Positions 37,928-47,693 of a stretch of DNA of 64,000 nt are shown here, piece after piece. This stretch comes from Bradyrhizobium sp. 186 (lineage in GTDB: Bacteria; Pseudomonadota; Alphaproteobacteria; Rhizobiales; Xanthobacteraceae), in assembly GCF_023101685.1 (NCBI RefSeq), contig NZ_CP082164.1, positions 4,278,001 through 4,342,000 on the forward strand, read 5' to 3'. The number at the start of each line of letters is the position of its first letter. Positions within the stretch are counted from its first letter, which is position 1. A program made the translations under genes and the position numbers. The notes beneath the pieces are model-generated. The model saw nothing but the letters and a program-made list of their open reading frames with translations. It was not told the origin of the DNA and ran no database searches.

Positions 37928-39247
37928 ATGGTACGCAACAAACTGATGCTGGCGGCAGCCATACTTTCAGGCGGAGCGTTTGCCTCTCCTGCTGCAGCGC
38001 AGAACGAGCAGTTCATCCCGATACTATCCTACCGGACGGGCGCGTACGCCGTGAATGGCGTGCCGTATGCAAACGGTGTGGCCGACTATTACAACCTTAT
38101 CAACGAGCGTGACGGCGGCATCAACGGCATCAAGCTCTTGGTCGAGGAATGCGAAACCGGATACGCCACGGACAAGGGCGTTGAATGTTACGAGCGTCTC
38201 AAAGGGAAGGGCCCGACCGGCGCGGCTTTTGTCAATCCGCTGTCGACCGGCATTACCTTCGCCCTCACCGAGAAGACCACGACTGACAAGATCCCGATTA
38301 TCACGATGGGCTATGGCCGCGCCGATTCCAAAAACGGAGCCGTGTTTGCGTACAATTTCCCGCTGCTCGGCACGTACTGGTCGGCTGCCGATATCGCGAT
38401 CCAGCACATCGCCAAGGAGGTCGGCGGCTTCGACAAGCTGAAAGGCAAGAAGATTTCGCTGCTCTATCACGACAGCCCATACGGCAAGGAGCCGATCCCA
38501 ATGCTGCAGGTGCTGGCAAAGAAGTACGGCTTTGAGTTCACGCCGATCCCGGTCACGCACCCCGGTGTCGAACAGAAGTCGCAATGGCTGGCGATCCGCC
38601 AGAACCGACCGGACTATGTCTTGGTCTGGGGCTGGGGCGTCATGAACGGCACGGCAGTCAAGGAAGCGGCGGGCGTTGCTTATCCGCGCGACAAGATGAT
38701 CGGTGTCTGGTGGTCCGGCGCAGAGCCGGATGTAACGCCCGCCGGCGATCAAGCCGCCGGCTACAAATCGCTGATGCTTCAACATGGTGCGGGCAAATTT
38801 CCCGTGCATGCCGACCTCGAGAAGTACGTGTATGCAAGGGGCAAAGGATCGTCGGAGCCTGGCAAGGTCGGCGAGGTTCTCTACAACCGCGGCATGGTGA
38901 ATGCCATGCTCGGCGTGGAGGCGATCCGCACGGCGCAGGAAAAGTTCGGCAAGAAGCCGCTGACGGGCGAGCAGGTCCGTTGGGGTCTTGAGAACCTCAA
39001 CCTGTCTGAAGCACGTCTCAAGGAACTCGGCTTCGAGGGTATGTTGAAGCCGATCAAGATTTCCTGCTCCGACCACGAGGGCGCGCGGGAAGGGCGCGTA
39101 CAGCAGTGGGACGGCAAGGGCTGGAAAGTCATCTCCGACTGGTACACGGCCAACCAATCCGAGACCGAACCGCTCGTCGACGAAGTCTCCGCGAAGTATG
39201 CCGCGGAGAAGAAGATACAGCCGCGCGACTGCTCGAAAGAAAGCTGA
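37928..39247 (+). CDS. livK: LIV-type ABC transporter substrate-binding protein
   Basis: A 439-residue periplasmic binding protein. The signal peptide covers about residues 1-25 (cleavage after AAAQ or SPAAA). The mature part has SYRTGAYAVNGVPYANGVAD, NERDGGINGIKLLVEECETG and SLLYHDSPYGKEPIPML, matching the subfamily found with acyl-CoA-ligase-linked LIV systems rather than classical LivJ. GAGGAGGAC precedes the ATG. Substrate is probably an organic acid activated by the ligase at 32869. A 133-base gap separates it from livM. Confidence 0.88.
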   Translation: MVRNKLMLAAAILSGGAFASPAAAQNEQFIPILSYRTGAYAVNGVPYANGVADYYNLINERDGGINGIKLLVEECETGYATDKGVECYERLKGKGPTGAAFVNPLSTGITFALTEKTTTDKIPIITMGYGRADSKNGAVFAYNFPLLGTYWSAADIAIQHIAKEVGGFDKLKGKKISLLYHDSPYGKEPIPMLQVLAKKYGFEFTPIPVTHPGVEQKSQWLAIRQNRPDYVLVWGWGVMNGTAVKEAAGVAYPRDKMIGVWWSGAEPDVTPAGDQAAGYKSLMLQHGAGKFPVHADLEKYVYARGKGSSEPGKVGEVLYNRGMVNAMLGVEAIRTAQEKFGKKPLTGEQVRWGLENLNLSEARLKELGFEGMLKPIKISCSDHEGAREGRVQQWDGKGWKVISDWYTANQSETEPLVDEVSAKYAAEKKIQPRDCSKES

Positions 39248-39253
39248 ACACAT

Positions 39254-39299
39254 CTCGGCGATCCGGGAGGAGCGTTCGCCTCCTCCCGGATATCCCGAG
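39254..39299 (+). promoter_or_regulatory. Strong stem-loop between livK and livF
   Basis: ATCCGGGAGGAG (39261-39272) and CTCCTCCCGGAT (39280-39291) form a perfect 12-bp stem around a 7-base loop, and CTCGG (39254-39258) with CCGAG (39295-39299) can extend it. There is no T-run. Such hairpins after binding-protein genes often stabilise the upstream message or cut read-through, raising binding-protein levels over the transporter. Confidence 0.65.
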
Positions 39300-39325
39300 A
39301 GCCGCAACCGTCTGGAGGGAGCAGC

Positions 39326-40165
39326 GTGTCAAGCCCCAAGGCCGCCACGGCGACAGAAGCGGCAGCGCTGTTTCTGTCGGTCAACAATATCGAGGTTGTC
39401 TACGATCACGTCATCCTCGTGTTGAAGGGTGTATCACTGGATGTGCCGCGGGGCGGAATTGTCGCGCTTCTCGGCGCCAATGGTGCGGGCAAGACAACAA
39501 CGCTGAAGGCGGTCTCCAATCTGCTTCATGCGGAGCGCGGCGAGGTCACCAAGGGCTCGATCCTGTTCGACGGCGTCGAAGTGCAGTCCCTGTCGCCAAA
39601 CGATGTGGTGCGGCGCGGCTGCATTCAGGTGATGGAGGGACGGCGTTGCTTCGCTCACCTCACGGTCGAAGAGAATCTCCTGACCGGCGCCTTCACGCGC
39701 AGGGACGGAAAGGCCGCGATCGCGCAGGATCTGGAGCGAGTCTATGCCTATTTCCCCCGTCTCGGGGAGCGGCGTAGTTCGACCGCCGGCTATACGTCGG
39801 GCGGCGAACAGCAGATGTGCGTGATCGGCCGTGCGCTGATGTCGCGCCCGAAGATGATCCTGCTCGACGAGCCTTCGATGGGCCTCGCGCCGCAGATCGT
39901 CGAAGAGATCTTCGAGATAGTGAAGGATCTGAACGTCAAGGCGGGTGTCTCGTTTCTTCTCGCCGAGCAGAACACCAATATGGCACTTAAATACGCCAAC
40001 TACGGATATATCCTCGAAAATGGCCGCGTGGTGATGGATGGCGAGGCCAGGGCGCTCGCCGCAAATGAGGATGTCAAGGAGTTCTATCTTGGCGTCGCCG
40101 GGGACAAGCGCAAATCATTCCGCGATGGGAAGCACTACAAGCGGCGCAAACGCTGGCTCGCTTAG
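39326..40165 (+). CDS. livF: LIV-type ABC transporter ATP-binding protein LivF
   Basis: A 279-residue ATPase starting at GTG 39326, with GGAGGGAGCAGC upstream. Walker A is GANGAGKTTTLKA, the signature region is YTSGGEQQMCVIGRALM, Walker B LLDEPSMGLAPQIVEEIF, and the H-loop position is LLAEQNTNMAL (Q for H, as is usual in LivF). The last 25 residues are a basic extension (RKSFRDGKHYKRRKRW). It completes the ligase-livGHMKF operon. Confidence 0.93.
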   Translation: MSSPKAATATEAAALFLSVNNIEVVYDHVILVLKGVSLDVPRGGIVALLGANGAGKTTTLKAVSNLLHAERGEVTKGSILFDGVEVQSLSPNDVVRRGCIQVMEGRRCFAHLTVEENLLTGAFTRRDGKAAIAQDLERVYAYFPRLGERRSSTAGYTSGGEQQMCVIGRALMSRPKMILLDEPSMGLAPQIVEEIFEIVKDLNVKAGVSFLLAEQNTNMALKYANYGYILENGRVVMDGEARALAANEDVKEFYLGVAGDKRKSFRDGKHYKRRKRWLA

Positions 40166-40260
40166 ATGGTGACGCTGAGTGATCGGCCCCCGTTGAGTGG
40201 GCCCGCCGCGCGATCCGCGGCGCAAGACCAGACTGTGGTTTGTCTCACACCGGCATCCGA

Positions 40261-40785
40261 TCAGTGCGACATCAACGTGGGTTTGGTCATCGAAGCAAGC
40301 ATACCACGTGTCGTTCCGCCAAGAATAAATTCCCGCAGCCGGGAATGCCCGTACCCGCCCATGACAATGAGGTCGGCACCTGTATCGGCTGCATATGACA
40401 GGATTGCATTGGAAACATCGATCTTGCTGGTGGGAATGTGCTCAATCGTGGCGTTTACTCCGTGACGGGTCAGGTGGGTCGCGATATCCGTACCCGGAAG
40501 GTCGGCGCTTTTGGCGCTCTGAGTGTCCGCAACGACAATACTCGTCGTGCCGGAGCGGGTAAGAAACGGCATGGCATCGGCGGCCGCTCGGGCGGCTGCC
40601 CGGCTGCCATCCCAGCATACCATGACATGATCGAGTTTGAGGCGGTCCATCTGAATAAATGGTACGATGAGCACCGGTCTTCCGGATTCGAACAGCGCTG
40701 CCTCAAGGACGATATTCGTGGTTCGATGATCCCGGTTCCTTTCAAATTGGCCAATGACGGAAAGATCGAATCGTCTTGCGATATG
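40261..40785 (-). pseudogene. Universal stress protein, N-terminally truncated
   Basis: The minus-strand frame ends with a UspA domain: ESGRPVLIVPFIQMDRLKLD, HVMVCWDGSRAAARAAADAM, ATHLTRHGVNATIEHIP, and the ATP-loop G-G-Y-G-H-S-R-L-R-E-F then LGGTTRGML. That is the second half of a tandem Usp protein. From about 40785 outward the frame is only antisense of an SDR relic, so the first half and the start are lost. It is probably not expressed from its own promoter. Confidence 0.75.
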
Positions 40786-41539
40786 CGCATCGGCCGGGCG
40801 ATAACGCTGGGTCTCGCGCAACGCGGCCACTCGGTCGTGGCGTTCGGGCTGGAAGCGCCGCAGGTCTCCAGCACGGCGCGGAATGCGATCCCCTCGCTCC
40901 GCGAGGAACTTGCGCAGCGCGGCCTTGCCGCGGAACTCATGGAAGCGGATGTCTCGCTTTCGGCCGACGTCGCCAAGGTGATCGAGCATGCGCTGGCGCG
41001 CTTTGGCCGCATCGACGCCGTCGTCAACAATGCGGCGATCGGTCCGCTCGGCACCGTGCTCGACACCGATGAGGCGGTCTTCGACCGGATCATCGCCGTC
41101 AATCTCAAGGGCCCTTATCTGACGAGCCGCGCCGCCGTCCCGCACGCAGGGCGGGGGCTCGATCGTCAACATCGGCTCCGACGCCGGCTGGGGCAAGCCC
41201 AACATGGCGGTCTACAGTGCGAGCAAGGGCGGCGTCGCCGCACTCAGCACGGCGATGGCCTACGATTTCTTTCATCACCGCATCCGCGTCAACACCGTGA
41301 GTCCCGGTGGCGGCGGCATAATCAGCGGCATGAGCCTCGGCCGCGTCGGCGGCGATGCCGCGCGGTTCGGCAGGGGCGCGCCCGGCACGGCCGCTGGCCG
41401 GGTCGCAACCGGTGACGACATCGCCAATGTCGTTGCCTTCCTGCTGTCATTGGAGGCGGAAACGTTGTCGGGCACCGTGATCGATGTCGGCTGCTTCGCG
41501 CAGCAGGGCGGCCCGATCCCCGCAAAACCAACTCCGTGA
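40786..41539 (+). pseudogene. SDR oxidoreductase, 5'-truncated and frameshifted
   Basis: Plus-strand SDR beginning abruptly at IGRAITLGLAQRGHSVVAFG, without its T-G-G-x-x-G. It continues through FGRIDAVVNNAAIGPLG. A frame change near 41150 leads to GSIVNIGSDAGWGKPNMAV with YSASKGG (Tyr and Lys present) and a normal end (SGTVIDVGCF). The truncation point abuts the truncated usp gene, head to head. Its stop is 17 bases before the start of the dioxygenase beta gene. Confidence 0.75.
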
Positions 41540-41555
41540 TCTTGGAGGAAAAGCC

Positions 41556-42155
41556 ATGACTGCGACCATTGAGAATCAGAAGCGGGCACCCGCCGGACCG
41601 ACCGCCAATTCGTCACTCGAAAGATCTACGGCCTATTACCGGCTGAAGGCCGATGTCGAGGATTTCTATTGCCATGAGGCCGACTTGCTCGACGAACGGC
41701 GCTTTCGCGAGTGGCTCGACCTGCTCGCCGAGGACACTACCTACTTCATGCCGATCCGGCGCAATGTGAAGTTCGGCCAGCAAGCTGCACGTGAAAACAC
41801 GCGCCAGGGCGAAGGCATCAGCTGGTTCGATGAGGATAAATGGACCCTCACCAAGCGCGTCGATCAGAGTCTGACCGGCGTTCACTATGCCGAGGAGCCG
41901 CTGTCGCGGATCACCCACATGGTGAGCAATGTCCAGATCAAGGCGACGCGGCCGCAACTCGACGACGCACGCGAACTCGATGTCACCTCGCGCTTTCTGG
42001 TCTACCAGAACCGGGTCGAATACGAGACCTACACCTTTGTCGGGCGCCGCCACGACACGTTGCGCCTGACCGACCGGGGCTGGAAGATCGACAGACGCGA
42101 GATACTGCTTGAGCAGAGCATCCTGCTGGCTAAAAATCTGACCACGTTTTTCTGA
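41556..42155 (+). CDS. Ring-hydroxylating dioxygenase beta (small) subunit
   Basis: A 199-residue NTF2-fold protein of the aromatic-ring-hydroxylating dioxygenase beta family. It has VEDFYCHEADLLDERRFREW, LLAEDTTYFMPIRRNV, a WFDEDKWTLTKRV segment, and the end LRLTDRGWKIDRREILLEQS. The beta subunit is structural; catalysis needs an alpha subunit with a Rieske centre and non-haem iron. TTGGAGGAA precedes the ATG. No alpha, ferredoxin or reductase gene is visible in the window, so this is an orphan left by rearrangement or partnered from elsewhere. Confidence 0.88.
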   Translation: MTATIENQKRAPAGPTANSSLERSTAYYRLKADVEDFYCHEADLLDERRFREWLDLLAEDTTYFMPIRRNVKFGQQAARENTRQGEGISWFDEDKWTLTKRVDQSLTGVHYAEEPLSRITHMVSNVQIKATRPQLDDARELDVTSRFLVYQNRVEYETYTFVGRRHDTLRLTDRGWKIDRREILLEQSILLAKNLTTFF

Positions 42156-42174
42156 ACGGGTTGGGGATGCCGAA

Positions 42175-42429
42175 ATGATCGATGTCACGGCTGTTGCGGT
42201 GGGAACGAGGCTGAAGTTGCAGAACGGCATCGTCGCCGAAGTGACGGAAAACATGGAAGACGGCCAGTGGCTCCAGGTCCGCTATCTGGAGTCGCCGGGC
42301 CGCCCCTTGTGGTCTTTCAGGAGGTTGTCCATCTGGTCTGAATCGAGGAAACTGAGGTTGCGAAGCCTCAGTGTTCGAAGGAGAGATTCCGAGAATCGCC
42401 AGCCCGCGGCGCGCAGCGACGCCGCCTGA
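42175..42429 (+). CDS. Small protein beside the dioxygenase beta gene
   Basis: An 84-codon frame starting 19 bases after the dioxygenase gene. The first 44 residues (GTRLKLQNGIVAEVTENMED, then QWLQVRYLESPG) look like a genuine short beta-strand protein. The remainder is Arg/Ser-rich and atypical. A single-base shift near 42305 would instead give P-L-V-V-F-Q-E-V-V-H-L-V and a stop at about 42334, a more natural end. It may therefore be a frameshifted gene of about 55 residues. Function unknown. Confidence 0.5.
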   Translation: MIDVTAVAVGTRLKLQNGIVAEVTENMEDGQWLQVRYLESPGRPLWSFRRLSIWSESRKLRLRSLSVRRRDSENRQPAARSDAA

Positions 42430-42544
42430 CCCGCACATGTTGCCGCTTTCCAGCGCCAGTCGCTGCCGTCCTGCCGTCGATGGAACCCGGCGATCCCAAG
42501 AAAGTTGCTTTCTCGATGTGTGGGAACCCGAACAGGATTGACGT

Positions 42545-44050
42545 TTGAATCGCCGCAAGTTCTTGGAAGCCTCGGCCGCGCTGCCGTTGACGACTGCCTT
42601 TTCCCGTGGAGCGTTCGCCCTGGGGGCTGAAGTGCCCTTCAACGGTTCATACGTGCGCGAGCTCGCCCGCAATCTTGCGGCCAAGCCGTTTGAAGCTCCG
42701 GACGAGAAGCTCCCGGATGCGATCAAAGACCTCGACTACGACCAGTACCGCTCTATTCGGTTTCTGCCCGAGCGGGCCCTCTGGCGCAGTGAGGGACTGC
42801 CGTTCGAGGTGCAGTTTTTTCATCGCGGCTTCTTGTACAAGAACAGGGTCGGCCTGTACGAGGTCGCCAACGGGCGCGCCGCTCCAATCCGATATCGGCG
42901 CGATGAGTTTTCGTTCGGGGAGAAGGTCGGCCAAGTGCCGGACGCCGACCTGGGGTTTGCGGGCTTTCGCGTGCACGCGCCGATTAGTCGGACGGACTAC
43001 TATGACGAGGTTTGCGTATTTCTCGGCGCCAGTTACTTCCGCGCCGTCGCGAGGGGCGAGACGTACGGCCTATCCGCACGCGGTCTGTCGATCGATACCG
43101 CCGAGGCGAAGGGAGAGGAATTTCCCGTCTTCAAGGCATTTTGGCTGGAGAAGCCCGCGCGCCACGCCACATCAATGGTCGTTCACGCATTGCTCGACAG
43201 CAAGAGCGCAACAGCCGGCTACCGCTTCACGATCAGACCTGGCAAGACGACCGTCTTCGACGTTGAGATGTCGTTGTATCCGCGCGTCGACCTTCAGCAT
43301 GCTGGCTTCGCGCCGATGACAAGCATGTTCTTCTTCGGCCCGAATGATCGCAAGGATGTCGATGACTTTCGCCCGGCGGTGCACGATTCGGATGGTCTGG
43401 CGATCTTTAATGGCAAGGGCGAGCAGCTCTGGCGTCCGCTGAACAATTCGCGTGATCTCCAGGTGAGCACGTTCAACGATCTCAATCCGCGCGGATTTGG
43501 TCTTATGCAGCGAGAAAGGAACTTCTTCGCGTATCAGGACATCGAATCTCGATTTGAACGCCGGCCGAGCCTCTGGCTCGAGCCGATTGGAGGTTGGGGT
43601 GAAGGCGCTGTCGTGCTGTTCGAAATCCCGACCAAGGACGAGATTCACGACAATATCGCGGCATTCTGGCGGCCTAAGGAACCGATCAAAGCCAAAAGCG
43701 AGATCAGCCTCACATATCGGATGCATTGGGGCCCTGACGCTCCGAAACCCAATTCACTGGCGCGGTTTGCTCGCACCGGTGTCGGTGCGCGCGGCGAAAG
43801 CAGCAAGCTGTTCGTGCTCGAACTCGTCGGGGACAGGCTGAAGGCCGTAGATCCTGAGAAGGTCAGGGGCGTGATCAGTGCCGAGAAAGCCGAGATCACC
43901 AATGTTGTCAGCCAGCCAAATCTCGAAACCGGTGGCTGGCGCCTGAGCTTTCAATGCGCGATCAAAGCAGCGCCGATCGAATTGCGGGCGGTCTTGAACG
44001 AGGGCGAGGACCCCATCTCGGAGGTTTGGATATATCGATGGACACCATGA
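42545..44050 (+). CDS. opgG: Periplasmic glucan biosynthesis protein OpgG/OpgD (MdoG family)
   Basis: A 501-residue MdoG-family protein starting at TTG 42545. Residues 2-30 are a Tat signal (NRRKFLEASAALPL), the OpgD-style export route. The body follows the family: YRSIRFLPERALWRSEGLPF, FQVQFFHRGFLY-like strand, GASYFRAVARGETYGLSARG, MTSMFFFGPND, HDSDGLAIFNGKGEQLWRPL and RNFFAYQDIESRFERRPSLW. It acts in the periplasm on nascent beta-glucan backbones in osmoregulated glucan synthesis. Its stop overlaps the opgH start region. Operon partnership with opgH favours the opgG role; the Tat signal recalls opgD. Confidence 0.92.
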   Translation: MNRRKFLEASAALPLTTAFSRGAFALGAEVPFNGSYVRELARNLAAKPFEAPDEKLPDAIKDLDYDQYRSIRFLPERALWRSEGLPFEVQFFHRGFLYKNRVGLYEVANGRAAPIRYRRDEFSFGEKVGQVPDADLGFAGFRVHAPISRTDYYDEVCVFLGASYFRAVARGETYGLSARGLSIDTAEAKGEEFPVFKAFWLEKPARHATSMVVHALLDSKSATAGYRFTIRPGKTTVFDVEMSLYPRVDLQHAGFAPMTSMFFFGPNDRKDVDDFRPAVHDSDGLAIFNGKGEQLWRPLNNSRDLQVSTFNDLNPRGFGLMQRERNFFAYQDIESRFERRPSLWLEPIGGWGEGAVVLFEIPTKDEIHDNIAAFWRPKEPIKAKSEISLTYRMHWGPDAPKPNSLARFARTGVGARGESSKLFVLELVGDRLKAVDPEKVRGVISAEKAEITNVVSQPNLETGGWRLSFQCAIKAAPIELRAVLNEGEDPISEVWIYRWTP

Positions 44051-46188
44051 GGACATCGCCCGCGCTCGAGCTTGTCGAAGGCGAGTGCTACTTGCCCGCT
44101 GAAAACCCGATCGCCATGCCGGCCTGTCGTCTGGATCGGATACCCGAGTCAACGCCGTGCAGGTGCGGCCAAGGCTTTACGGGGCGGCGCATCCTCATCT
44201 TGACTGGCACAGTGGCTCTCACCGCAGCAGGTGCTTACGGGATGTACGAAGTGCTTCAGGTCGGCGGGATCACGGTGCTGGAAGGACTGGTGCTAGCGCT
44301 GTTCTTGGTCCTGTTTGCCTGGATTGCATTTTCGTTCATGTCGACGCTGGCCGGCTTCTTCTTGCTGCTGGCGAGAGGCCGAGATGTCCTGCCGATCGAC
44401 AATGAAGGACCGGTACCCGCGATCTCGACTCGCACGGCCATGCTGCTGCCCATCTACAACGAGGATCCGCATCACGTCATGGCACGGCTGCGCGCCATGT
44501 ATGAGTCGCTCGAAGCCACCGGAACGGCTCAGCGTTTCGACTGGTTTCTGCTCAGCGATACGACCGATCCCAACGTCTGGATCGCTGAGGAGCTTGCGTT
44601 CATAGAACTGCAGCGGGCCTGTAGTGTCGGCCATCTCTTCTATCGGCACCGCTCGGACAATACCGCCCGGAAATCCGGCAATATCGCCGAATGGGTCAGG
44701 CGCTTCGGTGGTGCTTATGACCATATGATTATCCTCGATGCCGACAGCCTGATGAGCGGGGACACCGTCGTTCGGCTGGTGCATGCGATGGAGGACAATC
44801 CGTACGCCGCGTTGATCCAGACGCTCCCGGTCATCATTAACGCGCGGAGTCTGTTTAGTCGCCTCCAGCAATTTGCCGGACGCCTCTATGGTCCGTTGAT
44901 CGCCGCGGGAAACGCCTGGTGGTACGGCTCGGAAAGCAACTATTGGGGCCACAACGCCGTCATCCGCGTCCAGGCATTCGCGCAGGCAGCCGGCTTACCG
45001 GAACTGCACGGACGCAAGCCGTTTGGCGGGCACATACTAAGCCACGATTTCGTCGAGGCCGCGCTAATGCGCCGTGCCGGGTGGGGAATCTTCATGGCAG
45101 CCAATTTGGGAGGCAGTTTCGAGGAGATTCCACCGTCGCTGCTGGATTTCGCGGCGCGTGATCGCCGCTGGTGCCAAGGCAACCTACAGCACATTGCCGT
45201 GCTGCCCGCGCGAGGCTTGCATTGGGTATCGCGGCTTCATCTCTTGACCGGAATAGGCTCGTATCTGACCGCGCCGCTATGGCTATTGTTTCTGTTGCTC
45301 GGTATCTTGATCTCCTTGCAGGCGTATTTCGTTCGCCCAGAATACTTTCCCAAGGGCTTCGCGCTGTTTCCCGCCTGGCCGGCCCAGGACCCCGTGCTTG
45401 CCGCCTGGGTCTTTGTCGCAACGATGGGGCTTCTGATCCTGCCGAAGCTGCTGGCCTATCTCGTCATGGTCGCCCACCGGGAGGAACGGCGTGCCTTTGG
45501 TGGCGGTACTCGCGTTTTGGTGGCAGTAGTCGCGGAGATCCTGCTGGCGGCGCTGATCGCGCCATCAATGATGATCTTTCAGTCCACGGCGGTGGCAGAG
45601 ATTCTGGTTGGTCGGGATGGAGGCTGGCAGGTTCAGCGGCGCAGCAACGGCGGCCTCACGCGGGACGAGATTTGCCGCAAGTTCACAGTCCCGACGCTGT
45701 GTGGGATCGTGATGGCGGTCAGTGCCTTCGCAACCTCCGTGCCGTTGCTGCTCTGGATGTCTCCGGTGATTATCGGTCTCGCGCTCGCCATTCCCATCGG
45801 AATCGTTACCTCGTCGCCAACGAGAATAGGACGGCTGTTTGCGACGCCGGAGGACAATCTCTCGCCTGAGGTATTGGTTAGGGCGAGGGAGCTTGCCTCG
45901 TCCGGCTTCATCGAGGCGCCCGCCGCGCTCGACGAGCTGCGACGGAACCCTGCGCTGTTGTGGCGACACATCGAATCGCTGCCGCCGCCGCGCCGAAAAT
46001 CTGGCACGATCGATGTCGATCTCGCGATTGCCCGCGCCAAGATCGAGGACAGCGACAGCTTCGAGGAGCTGTTTGACGAGTTATCTGCGCGCGAGACCCT
46101 CGCGGTTCTGAAGAACCGCGTAGTTCTGCGGCAGGTGATGGAAATGACATCTCGTTCAGCGTTGGGCGCGGACCGCGCGCCTAGCTAG
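44038..46188 (+). CDS. opgH: Membrane glucosyltransferase OpgH (MdoH)
   Basis: A 716-residue inner-membrane GT2 glycosyltransferase. Two N-terminal helices (about 45-105) precede the cytoplasmic domain with TAMLLPIYNEDP, FLLSDTTDP, ILDADSLMSGD (DxD), and RDRRWCQGN (Q/R-x-x-R-W). A cluster of helices follows, and a cytoplasmic tail with DELRRNPALLWRHIESLPPP. It uses UDP-glucose to build the linear beta-1,2-glucan backbone. I prefer ATG 44038 (GGAGG 12 bases upstream); ATG 44047, which overlaps the opgG stop as ATGA, is close behind. Confidence 0.93.
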   Translation: MDTMRTSPALELVEGECYLPAENPIAMPACRLDRIPESTPCRCGQGFTGRRILILTGTVALTAAGAYGMYEVLQVGGITVLEGLVLALFLVLFAWIAFSFMSTLAGFFLLLARGRDVLPIDNEGPVPAISTRTAMLLPIYNEDPHHVMARLRAMYESLEATGTAQRFDWFLLSDTTDPNVWIAEELAFIELQRACSVGHLFYRHRSDNTARKSGNIAEWVRRFGGAYDHMIILDADSLMSGDTVVRLVHAMEDNPYAALIQTLPVIINARSLFSRLQQFAGRLYGPLIAAGNAWWYGSESNYWGHNAVIRVQAFAQAAGLPELHGRKPFGGHILSHDFVEAALMRRAGWGIFMAANLGGSFEEIPPSLLDFAARDRRWCQGNLQHIAVLPARGLHWVSRLHLLTGIGSYLTAPLWLLFLLLGILISLQAYFVRPEYFPKGFALFPAWPAQDPVLAAWVFVATMGLLILPKLLAYLVMVAHREERRAFGGGTRVLVAVVAEILLAALIAPSMMIFQSTAVAEILVGRDGGWQVQRRSNGGLTRDEICRKFTVPTLCGIVMAVSAFATSVPLLLWMSPVIIGLALAIPIGIVTSSPTRIGRLFATPEDNLSPEVLVRARELASSGFIEAPAALDELRRNPALLWRHIESLPPPRRKSGTIDVDLAIARAKIEDSDSFEELFDELSARETLAVLKNRVVLRQVMEMTSRSALGADRAPS

Positions 46189-46487
46189 CGTGAGTCAGTC
46201 AATTTGCGCCAATGGGGCGGTCGAATGTCGGCGTGCGTCTTATCCCAACGATCGACGCGAGTGGATCCGTTCTTGTGACAAGGAAATGCATGCGTATGGA
46301 CGATGCCACCGTAGTGCATGCGCAGATTTCGAGATCCCGGTCAGACGAAGCTATCGAGACGGGCTGCCATTCGGCGTAAAGAGCATGCATTGGTCCGTCT
46401 TCGACGACCGCGCAGGAAAGCAACTCTCCATCTTCGTTCGGTAATGGCGAAACGACGCTTTGCTTCTCGGTGCAACACTTGCTCGCC
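46187..46487 (+). repeat. Tandem duplication, copy 1 (301 bp)
   Basis: This 301-base unit, beginning AGCGTGAGTCAGTCAATTTG and ending in TTGCTCGCC, is repeated head to tail in 46488-46788. Reading the two copies base by base, I found no difference. It begins at the opgH stop. No known protein family is recognised on either strand. Confidence 0.9.
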
Positions 46488-46788
46488 AGCGTGAGTCAGT
46501 CAATTTGCGCCAATGGGGCGGTCGAATGTCGGCGTGCGTCTTATCCCAACGATCGACGCGAGTGGATCCGTTCTTGTGACAAGGAAATGCATGCGTATGG
46601 ACGATGCCACCGTAGTGCATGCGCAGATTTCGAGATCCCGGTCAGACGAAGCTATCGAGACGGGCTGCCATTCGGCGTAAAGAGCATGCATTGGTCCGTC
46701 TTCGACGACCGCGCAGGAAAGCAACTCTCCATCTTCGTTCGGTAATGGCGAAACGACGCTTTGCTTCTCGGTGCAACACTTGCTCGCC
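46488..46788 (+). repeat. Tandem duplication, copy 2 (301 bp)
   Basis: Exact second copy of 46187-46487. It ends 2 bases before the stop of the TRAP-type relic on the minus strand, so one copy border may coincide with the original junction that brought the fragments together. Confidence 0.9.
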
Positions 46789-46790
46789 AT

Positions 46791-47207
<417 letters not shown>

Positions 47208-47634
47208 GCGCAACTCCATGATTTACAAGCTGCACCTATCTCACAATGCAGCTTGCTGTGAGCAACTCTGACGACCGATGTGAAGCTCGTCCGTTCCTAT
47301 CAGGCTCTAAGGGCTCTTAAAAACCGGGGCGGCCGAAAACGCATCGCCCATCAACCCCAAGGACTGGAGGTCGGCGCTGTGCAAATCCACTTCCAACATG
47401 GCGAGGAGCATCACGTGCACGATGACGGTGAGGATGAGGAGAGGTGAGGATTCTCGTGCCGCCGGATCTGGCGCGCTCATGAGCACGCGAACGGCGCGCA
47501 GCCGTGAGATCATCCGCAGCAATGATCCCGATCGCCCCTGCATACCGTCTTCCTTGACGTGACGAGCAAAGACGTGACGGACCCAGGCTAGTAGGGGCGA
47601 CTTCCATATCGCGAGATTCGGTATGCTGGCGTAG
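47208..47634. other. Unassigned stretch before the IS3-family element
   Basis: About 430 bases with no recognisable gene. A 132-codon minus-strand frame (47307-47705) runs into the IS end and has no family resemblance beyond a hydrophobic stretch (LLILTVIVHVMLLAML). TAG at 47632-47634 is the left target duplication of the IS3-family element. Confidence 0.4.
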
Positions 47635-47693
47635 TGAACCTCCTCCGAATGAGTGGACACCTGTAGTAGGCTCATTGAGCCCGGAGGTGTCGA

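Noticed and set aside
46190..46745. Identical 75-85-codon frames in each copy of the tandem repeat as genes
   Set aside because: They lack ribosome sites and family resemblance, and equally long frames exist on both strands.
46187..46788. CRISPR array
   Set aside because: The repeat unit is 301 bp in two adjacent copies without spacers, and no cas gene is present.
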